A DNA stretch of 64,000 nt. Origin: Bacteroides caccae. Lineage in GTDB: Bacteria; Bacteroidota; Bacteroidia; Bacteroidales; Bacteroidaceae. The DNA lies in assembly GCF_002222615.2 (NCBI RefSeq), contig NZ_CP022412.2:1240001-1304000 (forward strand), in the 5' to 3' direction. The position numbers and the translations under genes were made by a program. Below the pieces are notes generated by a model. It did not search any database. It saw nothing but the letters and a program-made list of their open reading frames with translations, and was not told where the DNA came from. This document shows, piece after piece, positions 1 to 9,165 of this stretch (positions within the stretch are counted from its first letter, which is position 1; every line of letters starts with the position of its first letter).

Positions 1-1
1 G

Positions 2-421
2 TTTTTTTTGTTTTTGAATGTTTTAGTTTACATTCTGATTGACCCCTTTTTCCTGGCCATGTCGAATATAGTATTCTTTATTGCAATCTCGGTACCCTTC
101 GGGATAAATCTGTTTCAGTATTATAAACTCAAACAAGCAGGATGCATGAAATATGATTTGGAACGCCAGATTCTTCATGTTTTGCAGTATAAATCATCGC
201 TTTATTGGGGATACATCAGTACTTATGTTGCTTTTGTTCCGTTCCTTGCCTGGTCCATCATTTATGCTACTCTTGTACGGGGATGTATTATTGTGGGTAT
301 TGTGTTGTTGCTGGTCATTCTTGATATCTTTGTATTCCGGCATTTATATCGGAAAGTGGGACAACTCCTTGAAGCGAATAAAGAATTGAGAAGGCTGGAA
401 GATATGATACAAAATAACTGA
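2..421 (+). CDS. Membrane protein of unknown function, 5' end uncertain
   Basis: The reading frame is open to the left edge, so the gene may begin outside the window. A TTG at 8 and an ATG at 59 are the only start candidates inside. The product has about four hydrophobic segments (roughly residues 3-33, 62-80 and 86-110, counted from the TTG). It ends in a charged, probably coiled tail rich in Glu, Arg and Leu. I do not recognise a family. The next gene starts 62 bases downstream on the same strand and also encodes a membrane-anchored protein, so the two may be cotranscribed. Confidence 0.6.
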   Translation, partial: FFLFLNVLVYILIDPFFLAMSNIVFFIAISVPFGINLFQYYKLKQAGCMKYDLERQILHVLQYKSSLYWGYISTYVAFVPFLAWSIIYATLVRGCIIVGIVLLLVILDIFVFRHLYRKVGQLLEANKELRRLEDMIQNN

Positions 422-483
422 TTGAATAGCTTATGTTCCTATTTACTAACTATTTCCGATAATCACTCTAAATTAAATATATT

Positions 484-1062
484 ATGAGAACTATTTTATT
501 TATCTCTTTTTTGTTGCTTCTTTGGTGCGGCTTTTCTTCATTTGAGAGTACTTCTGTCCGTCCTAACGGCTGGTATTATGTGATTGATATGGAGCATGAC
601 AGTTTGTCGGCAGACCCGATTGTGACAGTGAAAGATTTCGCAAGGATAAAACTGGATTCAGTGTCGGACTCGAACGAGGACAATATGGCTTACCGTATTC
701 TCGGAGTATTGGACGACTCTCATAAAACGACTTGGGCTGAAGCGACGGAAAAGTCAATAGGCAAGCATATCGGATTCTTATTCAATGGTGTCATTCTTAC
801 AGCTCCTTATGTGAATTGTAAGATAGAGAGTGGCAAATTCTTTATTGCTACGGATAAGGCCTACGATATGAAACTGCTTTATCAACAGATTCTTCAGGAA
901 GCCGGATGTAAAAGTGAGTTCGGCTTTACAGATGAAGTAGGCCAAGGAGAATCTACATTCACTTTCTGGCTCATAAGAGGGGGGCTCATTGGTTTACTTC
1001 TGGTTATTATGTGTTTTGGATTCTTAAAAGTACGGAAGATTAAAAAGACTGTTTCAGGATGA
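484..1062 (+). CDS. Membrane-anchored protein with a SecD head-like domain
   Basis: 192 residues: a signal or anchor sequence at 1-20, a periplasmic region of about 140 residues, then a transmembrane helix near 163-182 and a basic tail. Residues about 90-140 follow the pattern of the SecD P1 head subdomain: a Gly-Lys, then hydrophobic residues, N-G-V, A-P, a short linker, and a K-I-x-S-G-x-F-x-I stretch before a helix. It lacks the six-helix SecD core, so it is not a translocase channel. The resemblance is by eye only and the role is unknown. recO follows after 60 bases but appears to have its own promoter. Confidence 0.55.
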   Translation: MRTILFISFLLLLWCGFSSFESTSVRPNGWYYVIDMEHDSLSADPIVTVKDFARIKLDSVSDSNEDNMAYRILGVLDDSHKTTWAEATEKSIGKHIGFLFNGVILTAPYVNCKIESGKFFIATDKAYDMKLLYQQILQEAGCKSEFGFTDEVGQGESTFTFWLIRGGLIGLLLVIMCFGFLKVRKIKKTVSG

Positions 1063-1089
1063 AATAGGGCATTGGTCGCATTTTTTTTG

Positions 1090-1097
1090 TAGTTTTG
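1090..1097 (+). promoter_or_regulatory. Candidate -7 box for recO
   Basis: TAGTTTTG fits the Bacteroides -7 consensus TAnnTTTG and lies 26 bases before the recO start. No convincing -33 TTTG is present at the usual distance, so this is only moderately supported. Confidence 0.35.
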
Positions 1098-1122
1098 CTA
1101 CCGGATTGAAATATGCAAGTAT

Positions 1123-1851
1123 ATGCTGCAAAAGACAAAAGGAATAGTTCTTCATACGCTCAAATATAATGATACTTCTATCATTGTAGATATGTATACG
1201 GAGTTGTCCGGAAGGGCTTCGTTTCTTGTCGCAGTACCTCGTTCGCGAAAGGCGGCAGTGAAGTCTGTTCTGTTCCAACCGTTGTCTTTCATTGAGTTCG
1301 AGGCCGATTATCGTCCGAATGCGACACTTTATCGCATCAAGGAGGCGAAATCTTTTTATCCCTTTTCTTCTATTCCCTATGACCCGTATAAATCTTCAAT
1401 GGCACTTTTCTTGTCAGAGTTCCTCTATCGGGCAGTTCGGGAGGAGGCAGAGAATCGTCCTTTGTTCGCTTATTTGCAACATTCAATTATTTGGCTGGAT
1501 GAGTGTGGGGGAGGTTTTGCCAATTTTCATCTGGTGTTTTTGATGAGACTTTCCCGCTTTTTGGGGCTTTACCCTAATTTGGAAGACTACCATACAGGCG
1601 ATTATTTTGATTTGCTGAATGCCTGTTTCACTTCCATTCGTCCCCAACTGCATTCTTCCTATATTAATCCTGAGGAGGCAGGGCGACTCCGCCAGTTGAT
1701 GCGCATGAATTATGAAACAATGCATCTTTTCGGCATGAGTCGTGCGGAACGTGCTCGTTGCCTGACCATTATGAATGACTATTATCGCTTGCATCTGCCG
1801 GATTTCCCGGCTTTGAAATCACTGGAAGTATTGAAAGAATTGTTTGATTAG
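1123..1851 (+). CDS. recO: DNA repair protein RecO
   Basis: 242 residues, normal length for RecO. The N-terminus has the family pattern (K-T-K-G-I-V-L then [13 protein letters not shown]), forming the OB-fold of about 80 residues. A helical C-terminal domain follows. RecO acts in the cytoplasm with RecF and RecR to load RecA onto gapped single-stranded DNA coated with SSB. The ATG at 1123 gives a start that matches the family and lies just after a candidate -7 box. It is monocistronic as far as can be seen; the next gene starts 117 bases later. Confidence 0.93.
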   Translation: MLQKTKGIVLHTLKYNDTSIIVDMYTELSGRASFLVAVPRSRKAAVKSVLFQPLSFIEFEADYRPNATLYRIKEAKSFYPFSSIPYDPYKSSMALFLSEFLYRAVREEAENRPLFAYLQHSIIWLDECGGGFANFHLVFLMRLSRFLGLYPNLEDYHTGDYFDLLNACFTSIRPQLHSSYINPEEAGRLRQLMRMNYETMHLFGMSRAERARCLTIMNDYYRLHLPDFPALKSLEVLKELFD

Positions 1852-1930
1852 ATTTGTTATTCGCTTGTTGTATGTAACTTTAGTTATATTTTTACATGGG
1901 TTAAAGCCATTGAGTTCTAAAAATATATAT

Positions 1931-1938
1931 TACTTTTG
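1931..1938 (+). promoter_or_regulatory. Candidate -7 box for the lipoprotein/PagL pair
   Basis: TACTTTTG is an exact match to TAnnTTTG and lies 30 bases before the ATG at 1969. An ATTG at 1909-1912 is a weak -33 candidate with an 18-base spacer. Confidence 0.4.
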
Positions 1939-1968
1939 TCCTCAATGTAATGACTAGAGCTAAACAAC

Positions 1969-2913
1969 ATGAAGATATTCATAAACTTAACGGAATATAT
2001 TCTTATTCTATTGGTGTTTTATGGTTGTAACGGTGATGTATTTGTTGACGATTTCCGGTCTGCCGATTCCGAACTGACTTTGGATGGCAATGGCGACACC
2101 AAAATCATTCGGTTTGCTTCTTCCAATTGGGACGTATTGGGAGTGTATACGTATGATGAAGGTTTTACCTATTCGTATGCAGTGTATGATGCGGGTGGTG
2201 ATCTGATAACAACGGACCAATTTCCATATCTTAAAGGACAGGGCAAGATTGTGTGCAATGAGGAATTGATCGGTTTCACTATCGAACGTAGTAATCCCCG
2301 GGAACTGAAGATTGCAGTAGAAGAGAATGCCCGTTCTACTCATTTTCAATTCAAACTCACGGTGAGCAACGAATATGAGTCTCAGGAGATATACGTTGAT
2401 ATTTCACCATCGGACAGGTATGTGATTGATCATATCACTTATTATTCTTTAGACGAGGATTCTTATGAGAAAAGAATCGAAGCAAAAAGGAGTTTTGTGC
2501 AACCTAATGGCTGGGGTATTGACTATCCGTGTTTACTGTCTCCTTACGAGAATGTTTATCATGAAGTGATGTTCAGAAGCGACATGCCGGAACTTTTTCA
2601 ACTATTGGGAGAAAGTAACCTGACAGTAGAGATACCAAGCGTAGAAAACGGTCATTTGCAGATGAACGGTAAACAGGTGCGATATACTTCCAAGCAGCAA
2701 ACATTACCTTTTTCCAATACGGAACAGATAGAAGTCTCTATTCCACCTTATACGACCCAGCGTATCACTGTGCTGATAGAGTATTACTGGTTTGAAACTA
2801 GATACGCCCTCTATGCTGTTCACCCAAAGACCGGGAAACGGCGGACCATAAACGGCACGTTGCAAAGTAAAATGCCTGCTGCATATTACATAACACGAGA
2901 AAATATCAAATGA
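1969..2913 (+). CDS. Putative lipoprotein with a BACON-like N-terminus
   Basis: 314 residues. A signal peptide ends in a lipobox-like F-Y-G-C with Cys20, so the protein is probably lipidated. The mature N-terminus (about residues 33-60) has the look of a BACON beta-sandwich strand pair, including an S-S-N-W-D-V motif typical of that domain. The rest is beta-rich with no recognised catalytic motif. The stop overlaps the start of the next gene (ATG at 2910), so the two are translationally coupled. The partner is a PagL-like outer membrane protein, which suggests a job at the outer membrane. No closer function can be given. Confidence 0.75.
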   Translation: MKIFINLTEYILILLVFYGCNGDVFVDDFRSADSELTLDGNGDTKIIRFASSNWDVLGVYTYDEGFTYSYAVYDAGGDLITTDQFPYLKGQGKIVCNEELIGFTIERSNPRELKIAVEENARSTHFQFKLTVSNEYESQEIYVDISPSDRYVIDHITYYSLDEDSYEKRIEAKRSFVQPNGWGIDYPCLLSPYENVYHEVMFRSDMPELFQLLGESNLTVEIPSVENGHLQMNGKQVRYTSKQQTLPFSNTEQIEVSIPPYTTQRITVLIEYYWFETRYALYAVHPKTGKRRTINGTLQSKMPAAYYITRENIK

Positions 2914-4103
2914 CTAAAGATATGAATACCGGACGGTTACTATACATTATTTGTCTGTTGACGATTTCTGTAGTTGGCGGGAATCTGAAGGCTCAGACAA
3001 TTGTGAAGCATCAGATTGGTTTTGATATTCGTCCGGGGTATGTAGCTCCGACAAACAGCTTTCTGGAAGGAGATAATGCACGGCAGAAGACCATTGACCA
3101 GTCACTTTCCCTACATCTGAAGTATGCTTTCCGGTTCAATAAAGATTCCCGATTAGGCCGGCTGTACCCCCATGCCTATCAGGGGATAGGTGTATCTTAT
3201 AATACCTTCCACTCTCCCGCTGAACTTGGAAATCCGGTGGTGGTATATGCTTTTCAGGGGGCACCTATTGTACAACTTTCGCCTCTCTTGTCATTTGATT
3301 ACGAGTGGAATTTCGGTGCTTCTTTCGGTTGGAAGAAATATGACGGGCTATATAATCCGCAGAATGAGGTTATCGGTTCTAAAATCAATGCATACATCAA
3401 TCTGGGGTTTATCTTGAACTGGCAGCTTCATCCGCAATGGAAATTGGCCGCAGGTGTGGACTTCACACATTTTTCTAACGGAAACACGCATTATCCTAAT
3501 GGTGGACTCAATGTGATCGGTGGGAGAGTCGGCATTGTACGCACCTTTGGAGATGCGGATGAGACACTCGGAACAGTATCCCCCAAGCGGGTATTTATAA
3601 AGCCGCATGTCAGTTATGATCTGGTAATATACGGTGCCACTCGTAAGAGGGGATTCGTAAAGGACAATATACCGAGTCTGGTTCCCGGTTCGTTTGGTAT
3701 TGCAGGTCTCAACTTTGCTCCAATGTATAACTTCAACAACTATTTTCGGGCGGGCCTTTCTGTGGATGCGCAGTATGACGAGAGTGCCAATATCAAAGAT
3801 TATAAATTGGAAGGAAGTTATTCGGGCGATTTAAAGTTTCATCGTCCTCCTTTTCGTGAGCAATTTGCAGTGGGGTTGTCCCTCCGTGCAGAACTGGTAA
3901 TGCCCATTTTCTCAATCAATGCCGGGCTAGGACGGAATCTGGTATGCCATGGAGATGATACGCAGGGATTCTACCAGATTCTAGCTCTCAAAACTTATGT
4001 CACACGCCACTTGTTCCTGCACGTTGGATACCAGTTGAGCAAGTTTAAGGATCCCAACAATCTGATGCTGGGGCTTGGATATCGGTTCCATGACAAAAGA
4101 TGA
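2910..4103 (+). CDS. PagL-like lipid A deacylase (acyloxyacyl hydrolase family)
   Basis: 397 residues with an N-terminal signal peptide ending near the A-Q at about 29. The rest alternates aromatic and polar residues as outer membrane beta-strands do. Around residue 187 is an H-F-S-N-G motif followed by H-Y-P-N-G-G-L-N, which corresponds to the His-Ser catalytic motif of PagL 3-O-deacylases. PagL removes the 3-O-acyl chain of lipid A in the outer membrane. At 397 residues it is about twice the length of classical PagL; the C-terminal half looks like further beta-barrel. The start overlaps the upstream lipoprotein gene by four bases; Met5 at 2922 is an alternative start. Substrate is inferred from the motif. 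Confidence 0.7.
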   Translation: MTKDMNTGRLLYIICLLTISVVGGNLKAQTIVKHQIGFDIRPGYVAPTNSFLEGDNARQKTIDQSLSLHLKYAFRFNKDSRLGRLYPHAYQGIGVSYNTFHSPAELGNPVVVYAFQGAPIVQLSPLLSFDYEWNFGASFGWKKYDGLYNPQNEVIGSKINAYINLGFILNWQLHPQWKLAAGVDFTHFSNGNTHYPNGGLNVIGGRVGIVRTFGDADETLGTVSPKRVFIKPHVSYDLVIYGATRKRGFVKDNIPSLVPGSFGIAGLNFAPMYNFNNYFRAGLSVDAQYDESANIKDYKLEGSYSGDLKFHRPPFREQFAVGLSLRAELVMPIFSINAGLGRNLVCHGDDTQGFYQILALKTYVTRHLFLHVGYQLSKFKDPNNLMLGLGYRFHDKR

Positions 4104-4192
4104 AAGGCTGTATTGTTTTCATATAGCTTCTTTAATTCTATTATTTCAGAAGTTGATAAGGCTTTGATATTCTAGTCATCTATAAAACAAAC

Positions 4193-4226
4193 AGTGCATC
4201 CGTTCCTCTCTTGGAATGGATGCACT
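4193..4226 (-). terminator. Candidate terminator after the fimbrial operon
   Basis: A 14-base stem with one mismatch (4193-4206 pairs with 4213-4226) and a 6-base loop. Read leftward it is followed by a T-rich run, which fits termination of the leftward fimbrial transcript. It lies about 170 bases beyond the last fimbrial stop codon, so the assignment is uncertain. Confidence 0.4.
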
Positions 4227-4397
4227 TAATACAAACAAAACAAACAATGAATAAAACGGTTTCTCAAAGATTATGCCGTTTTATTTGAGTGGGAATATTT
4301 ATATGCTATGAGGGCAAAAGCCCGCTTGGGTACTTCACAGTAGCCTTTTTTACATCTCACCTATATTATGTTGTATAAATACTTATTTCTTAATTTT

Positions 4398-5372
4398 CTA
4401 TGATCCTAGTTCAGAATCATTCAGACGTATAATCCAGTCGTTTACTTTCATTGTTGGAATCCTCGGAATCCCCGTGTCCGATGATTGTATAAAGAACATG
4501 AGTGTGTAAGAATCTTCTCGGTCAAGATATTCTTGATCACTTATGTCACCTATGTTATTAGGATAATTTTTTGATAACAATAAATATTGGGTGAGTGGTA
4601 GGTGCAGAATAGTTTTCCCGCTTGGTGTATGTTTTATTGATAATGTTGTGTCGTCTCCCTTCATGATGCGCAGTGTATTTAATCTGGCGTGAATGATGGG
4701 GATTTGTTCGGAAGTCAGAGACAGTTCCTGTCGATATGGAAGATAACAGGTCGGAGTTGTGCCGACAGGAGTATTTGTATAGTCTATTACACCGTTGGTG
4801 GATTCTAGGGTGAAAGCGAAGTCCTCTTGTCGTAGAGGAAGATTGTTCTCATCCTGTAGGATACACGAGAAGTAATTCGTATTTTTCACTAGTCCGGCAG
4901 TGATGACCTGATATTCTTCACTGATAGTAATATTTTCAAGGCTACTGTGAAAGAGTGCATTCAGTTTCCTGTTAAACTGATTCTTATTGTCACATGCCAG
5001 CGATATATTCAGAGATTTCCGTTCAGTTTGTCCAGCCTTGAGATTCGGGAGCTGATACTGGTAGCCGGATATCCCTCCCCATATAAGCAGGTGATAAGTT
5101 TCTTCGGGAAACGGTAGTCTTACCATGCAGTAGCCTTGATGTAATGTTATACTGTCTACGTCCAATCGATCCACATACTTGTCATTCTTGTCGAAGGCAA
5201 GAATGGTAATGTCGCCTACCTGCGTAGATGCAGCGTCCACGTTCAGGATATTATAGGTATATGATATCTTTAACCAAGTTCCTGTAGGACAGTCTGATAA
5301 ATCGTCATTCACCCAATCACAGGACGAGAACAACGCGACAATGCAGATAATATGTAGTAGAAATGAACGCAT
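4398..5372 (-). CDS. FimB/Mfa2-family fimbrial anchor lipoprotein
   Basis: 324 residues. The signal peptide ends in L-F-S-S-C with Cys18 as the lipidation site. The mature start carries the family pattern D-C-P-x-G followed by K-I-S-Y-T-Y-N and then a V-G-D-I-T-I-L-A-F-D strand. In Porphyromonas and Bacteroides, Mfa2/FimB proteins anchor the fimbrial shaft in the outer membrane and control its length. It is the last gene of the leftward fimbrial operon, 34 bases after the major subunit, which is the usual shaft-then-anchor order. Confidence 0.85.
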   Translation of the reverse strand: MRSFLLHIICIVALFSSCDWVNDDLSDCPTGTWLKISYTYNILNVDAASTQVGDITILAFDKNDKYVDRLDVDSITLHQGYCMVRLPFPEETYHLLIWGGISGYQYQLPNLKAGQTERKSLNISLACDNKNQFNRKLNALFHSSLENITISEEYQVITAGLVKNTNYFSCILQDENNLPLRQEDFAFTLESTNGVIDYTNTPVGTTPTCYLPYRQELSLTSEQIPIIHARLNTLRIMKGDDTTLSIKHTPSGKTILHLPLTQYLLLSKNYPNNIGDISDQEYLDREDSYTLMFFIQSSDTGIPRIPTMKVNDWIIRLNDSELGS

Positions 5373-5406
5373 TTATGATGATTTTAATTCAGTTGGCCGG
5401 TACTAC

Positions 5407-6903
5407 TTATTCAAGTTCTACATCTTGATTACGTACGGCCCATGGAAAAACATTGATATTGATGTCCAGTTCGGCCTTATATTCGTCCGGTTGTTCCGGC
5501 TCAATGTAAGGATCTCCACTACCGAGTCCTGCCACTTTACTGATAGACAGACGATATATATTATTACGAACAATACCGAATTCCATTACACCCATTTCTG
5601 TAGATTCATAATTATCCTCGTGCTTGATCCAGTAGTTGTAGTAACATGAGTAGTTTTCTGTTTTCTGGAAACGTTTGATACTGTATTTGGCAAGAGTCTC
5701 TGTGTCCGAATCGTCTGTGACATCTGACGGTAAGTTATTCAGAACCTGTTTACGTATTGCATCTACACTGATGTAGAAGTTATAATTGAAATAGAACATC
5801 TTGGTAGGCCAGTTGGACGGATTGTTTATATTGGTACCATTTTCGTCGAAAACGCGGTTAGTGGCGATGTCCATGTTGGCTTTGAACATTACTCCGGTAC
5901 TGTATGCATTCAATTGTGCATCAACGAACATACAGTTCTCCAGACAGTAAATGTATGACCAGCTATTGGCTGGTGCCATACCTGCCCAGTTATTGTCGTT
6001 GATGTCAGTATCTACTAATGCTTGTGCGAAGAAACCGTCGGCATTTGTGAAATCTTTGGCACCTTCCACTGTTTTCTTGAAGAAATAAGGATCGATTAGA
6101 TAACCGTTGACATCGGGAATGTCACCAAAGTTTTCTTCCGTATACGAAGCCGGCTCCTGAAAGCTATTCAATGTGGCTGTGTGGCGGAATGTGTAGAATT
6201 TAGTTGCCAGATTCAACATTCTGAATGTGTTGAGTTTTATGGTACAATACACCTCTCCGTTGGGATCTTTCAGGGGAAAAGTCTCTTGTTTTTGAGTTAG
6301 TTCGATTTTGGCAACGGCACGCTCAAGACTGATAGATACATTGGTTATCTTGTCCGAATCAGTAGGCTTTCTTATCTCTATGTTCAGGTTGGCTGCACCA
6401 CGGTTTGTCATAACAAAGCCCTCTGTGGGTACATTTGGAATCTTTCCTGTACTGTACGTTACTTCATCGACAGCATTTAAGAAATCGTCTTGCATGGTGA
6501 TTTCTTTGTTGATTGCTTTCCCGTTGGCAATGGCAAAGATATTGTATGTACCCGGATTTACGGTAATTCTGTCAGCGGTATACTGTATATTTCTCCCTTC
6601 TCCTTTGACCTGTCTGATGTTCTTCAGTTCTTGTTGGTCTTTCAGACTTTTAGTAGTCGAATCGAACAGATAGACTGTCAGACTTTTTACTGCATATTCA
6701 TCCTTTGAGCCAGTCTCTGTCACGCCTGATGATTCGGCGCTGCGAGTGTGGTTTTCATTGGGGATTTCAAAGAATAGGGCAAGATTGCCGTTTGAATCCG
6801 TGTGGCTCTCATCGGAAAAAGCTACATCTGCATCATTGATGCAACTGTACTGTGTGACTGCTGCCATAAACAACAGTGACATTAGTTGTGTGAATCTTTT
6901 CAT
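5407..6903 (-). CDS. Mfa1-like major fimbrial subunit
   Basis: 498 residues. Lipoprotein signal with Cys21, then an acidic linker and two beta-sandwich domains. The C-terminal segment ends in a strand with F-P-W-A-V-R-N-Q-D-V-E-L, the conserved end of Mfa1/FimA type V pilins. Such pilins reach the surface as lipoproteins, are cut after a basic residue by a surface protease and polymerise by strand exchange. Arg54, in the linker after the first strand, is a possible cut site (inferred). It lies between the DUF3868/OmpA-like protein and the Mfa2-like anchor in one leftward operon. Confidence 0.85.
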   Translation of the reverse strand: MKRFTQLMSLLFMAAVTQYSCINDADVAFSDESHTDSNGNLALFFEIPNENHTRSAESSGVTETGSKDEYAVKSLTVYLFDSTTKSLKDQQELKNIRQVKGEGRNIQYTADRITVNPGTYNIFAIANGKAINKEITMQDDFLNAVDEVTYSTGKIPNVPTEGFVMTNRGAANLNIEIRKPTDSDKITNVSISLERAVAKIELTQKQETFPLKDPNGEVYCTIKLNTFRMLNLATKFYTFRHTATLNSFQEPASYTEENFGDIPDVNGYLIDPYFFKKTVEGAKDFTNADGFFAQALVDTDINDNNWAGMAPANSWSYIYCLENCMFVDAQLNAYSTGVMFKANMDIATNRVFDENGTNINNPSNWPTKMFYFNYNFYISVDAIRKQVLNNLPSDVTDDSDTETLAKYSIKRFQKTENYSCYYNYWIKHEDNYESTEMGVMEFGIVRNNIYRLSISKVAGLGSGDPYIEPEQPDEYKAELDININVFPWAVRNQDVELE

Positions 6904-6927
6904 TTTGTTTTGAGTTTAATTGAATAA

Positions 6928-8343
6928 TTATTCTACTTCTAAAATCTGTTTTAAGTTATCGTCGGCTTGTAACAGTCCTGCGTCTTTCGACTGCCGGAAT
7001 AGTGCCTCTGCTTCTTTATAGTTGCCTTGCAGGAAACATAAGACACCTTTGGCCAGCGTCGTTTCCGGTAATGGCGGAGCTTTTTCGAGAAAGACGGCTG
7101 CGGTTTTTGTGTCTTTTTGTATCAATGCTATACAGGCAGCATTCAGATTGGCCGTAGGATTGTCCGGAAACAATTGTACGGCAGTCATAAAAATCTTGTT
7201 GTAAGTTGCACTTCCTGGTGTATATGTGAGTGCGAGACGAAACATCTCTTCCAAACTGAGATTTTTAGGATTTGTATCGAATACTACTTGTGATTCTTCT
7301 ATTGTAAACGGACGTACGTGGTACTCGACGGTATAGTCGGAATGTCTCAGTATGACAAACCAGTGTTTCAATACAAAACGGTAGAATGCCGGAAACCTCA
7401 TTCTTATTATTTCTTCTTTACGGTCGGGATGCATATTGCTTGTCACAATTTTCATGATAGCTTCTTTGTCTTGAAAAGTTGTGTCGCTAAGAAGTGCCTC
7501 AAAACCCTCCCAGTCTTCAGGTGTATAGGTCGTATGTATGTATTTGCCGTCGAATGGATATAGTTGGGATACATATTCCTTCAAGGTCCGGGTACGTTCG
7601 CGAGCCAGTCGCTCGTTTAGTTGAAGCGGACCGTCGGGTGATGCATATCCATGAATGCTGATGCGTGTGATGCTTACATTGCTGTCGTTTTTTACAGTGT
7701 TGATTGTTTCAATGATCTTATTCAGTTCTATTACGTTATTGCTGAATTCTTTATGAATAGCAGTTACATTGACCGGAAAATCAATGAATGCGGAACCTTT
7801 TTCCGTTCTGATCTTTGATGTTTCAACTTGTGGGGTCAGGAAGGCAAGTTGCGGAACGAATGTAGGCCGTGGATGTAAACGGGCAATGCAGATGAAATCT
7901 TCCGCGTCGGGAATGCCACAGCCGCAACTCTTCTCTATTAGCGAGAGGGTAGCCTGATTCATCCATTGCTCGAATGGAACGGATTGCAAATAATGCATCG
8001 TCTGCTTATTCCCGTTTTTCCTTTGTAATGCTTGGGCAGACTTTTCTTTTTTACTTGTCTCCCGTAGGAAAACAATATGTTGTTTCCGGCTGTTGATATA
8101 AATCGGAGGCAGTTCCAACCGATGTTCCAAAGTATCGCAGACAATAGGAACCAGTACCATTGATTCATTGGACGAGAGATCCCGTGTGATATCTATTGAA
8201 ATAGAAACCACCAGTTCTTTCCCCGCCTTATACAAACTGGAGGAAGTTGTACGAATAGTTCCTGTCTCTTTCGTTACAACCGTTTGAGCCTGTATCGAAA
8301 GGGATAGAATAATCGTAATAATAAAAGAACCTCCTGTTTTCAT
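6928..8343 (-). CDS. DUF3868 protein with OmpA-like and TPR-like regions
   Basis: 471 residues with a signal peptide ending at about residue 19. An N-terminal DUF3868 domain (about 20-165) is followed by an OmpA-C-like region (about 185-290) containing I-S-I-H-G-Y-A-S-P-D-G and a following N-E-R-L-A-R-E-R-T helix, which in OmpA proteins binds peptidoglycan. The C-terminal 110 residues look like TPR helices. DUF3868 proteins are regular members of Bacteroides fimbrial operons and probably sit at the cell envelope to support assembly (inference). Its paralogue at 9166-10224 lacks the OmpA-like part. Confidence 0.8.
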   Translation of the reverse strand: MKTGGSFIITIILSLSIQAQTVVTKETGTIRTTSSSLYKAGKELVVSISIDITRDLSSNESMVLVPIVCDTLEHRLELPPIYINSRKQHIVFLRETSKKEKSAQALQRKNGNKQTMHYLQSVPFEQWMNQATLSLIEKSCGCGIPDAEDFICIARLHPRPTFVPQLAFLTPQVETSKIRTEKGSAFIDFPVNVTAIHKEFSNNVIELNKIIETINTVKNDSNVSITRISIHGYASPDGPLQLNERLARERTRTLKEYVSQLYPFDGKYIHTTYTPEDWEGFEALLSDTTFQDKEAIMKIVTSNMHPDRKEEIIRMRFPAFYRFVLKHWFVILRHSDYTVEYHVRPFTIEESQVVFDTNPKNLSLEEMFRLALTYTPGSATYNKIFMTAVQLFPDNPTANLNAACIALIQKDTKTAAVFLEKAPPLPETTLAKGVLCFLQGNYKEAEALFRQSKDAGLLQADDNLKQILEVE

Positions 8344-8384
8344 ACTTGTAGTAAACTATATTTTTTCATTTTTATGTGATAATA

Positions 8385-8576
8385 TCACCAAGGGTAGATA
8401 TAGGAGATTACTCCATATCGTTGTAATTCTTCCAATATTTTTATATCTTTCTTATTCTTGCTCATTCCACCATGTCCCAACTGATAGACTTTCCATGGGG
8501 TAGTATGGAATTTGCGTGCTATCCGAAAATAAATCTTTCTTCGTTTTGAAAACCAAACTTTCCATATACTTCTCAT
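8385..8576 (-). CDS. Small basic protein in the fimbrial operon
   Basis: 63 residues, very basic, with Y-F-R-I-A-R-K-F-H-T-T-P-W-K-V-Y-Q-L-G-H-G in the middle. That stretch reads like a helix-turn-helix DNA-binding core (helix, turn, then a W-K-V-Y-x-L recognition-like helix). It starts 13 bases after the upstream DUF3575 gene and ends 41 bases before the next operon gene, with a purine-rich ribosome site before its ATG. Spacing and composition argue that it is real. A regulatory role is possible but unproven. Confidence 0.6.
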   Translation of the reverse strand: MRSIWKVWFSKRRKIYFRIARKFHTTPWKVYQLGHGGMSKNKKDIKILEELQRYGVISYIYPW

Positions 8577-8589
8577 ACTGTTCTTCTCT

Positions 8590-9153
8590 TTAAAATAGAT
8601 AAACTAAGCTTACAGAGGCTTTGCTGGGCCCTATATAATGATACTGTCCTTTATTGCGTAGTCCTGCACATTTCCTGACACAATTATACTGCTTGTAACG
8701 GATGAAATCATATCCAACTCCGAGACTCGTTTCTACGTTCCAGTGATCATTTAGCATCCAGTGGTATCCGCAACTGATGCCACCCCCGATGAGCCAGCCC
8801 TCGTACCGATATTTCTTGAGGTCAGCGAATATGCCGAAAGGTAGTTTTTTCCCTCCGACGTTGAATTGCGCTCCATTGAGATACCCTCCCCAGAAAAATC
8901 CGTTGAACTTTTGGCAAGTCCAGTATTTATATTCAGGTTGTATCAACCAGTAACGGTTCACGTACATTTCGCTTCGCTTCCATGGCCGTAAGCTTCCGGC
9001 CAATTCGACAGTGCTTTTATTCCCTATCCCATAAGAGACTCCGGCTCCGAAGGCTCCGTCTGTTGCCGGAAGCGCATTGAGCCTGACGGCTACTTTCTGT
9101 GAATAGCCGTCAAGACAACTAAATAATATGAGTAGGGTTATGAAATATCTCAT
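8590..9153 (-). CDS. DUF3575 outer membrane protein (second copy)
   Basis: 187 residues with a signal peptide ending near residue 19 (S-Q). The body has the DUF3575 pattern: K-V-A-V-R-L-N-A, an L-R-P-W-K motif, W-L-I-Q-P-E-Y-K-Y-W, then glycine-rich aromatic strands ending in a hydrophobic residue and Phe. This suggests a small outer membrane beta-barrel. DUF3575 proteins accompany FimA-type fimbrial operons in Bacteroides; their exact job is unknown. It is a paralogue of the protein at 10247-10918, and each DUF3575 gene is followed by a DUF3868 gene. Confidence 0.8.
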   Translation of the reverse strand: MRYFITLLILFSCLDGYSQKVAVRLNALPATDGAFGAGVSYGIGNKSTVELAGSLRPWKRSEMYVNRYWLIQPEYKYWTCQKFNGFFWGGYLNGAQFNVGGKKLPFGIFADLKKYRYEGWLIGGGISCGYHWMLNDHWNVETSLGVGYDFIRYKQYNCVRKCAGLRNKGQYHYIGPSKASVSLVYLF

Positions 9154-9165
9154 TGTGTCTGCCGG

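Noticed and set aside
4313..4360. Weak GGGC/GCCC hairpin as a terminator for the PagL-like gene
   Set aside because: Stem of only four pairs with no adjoining T-run; the larger stem at 4193-4226 is a better candidate.
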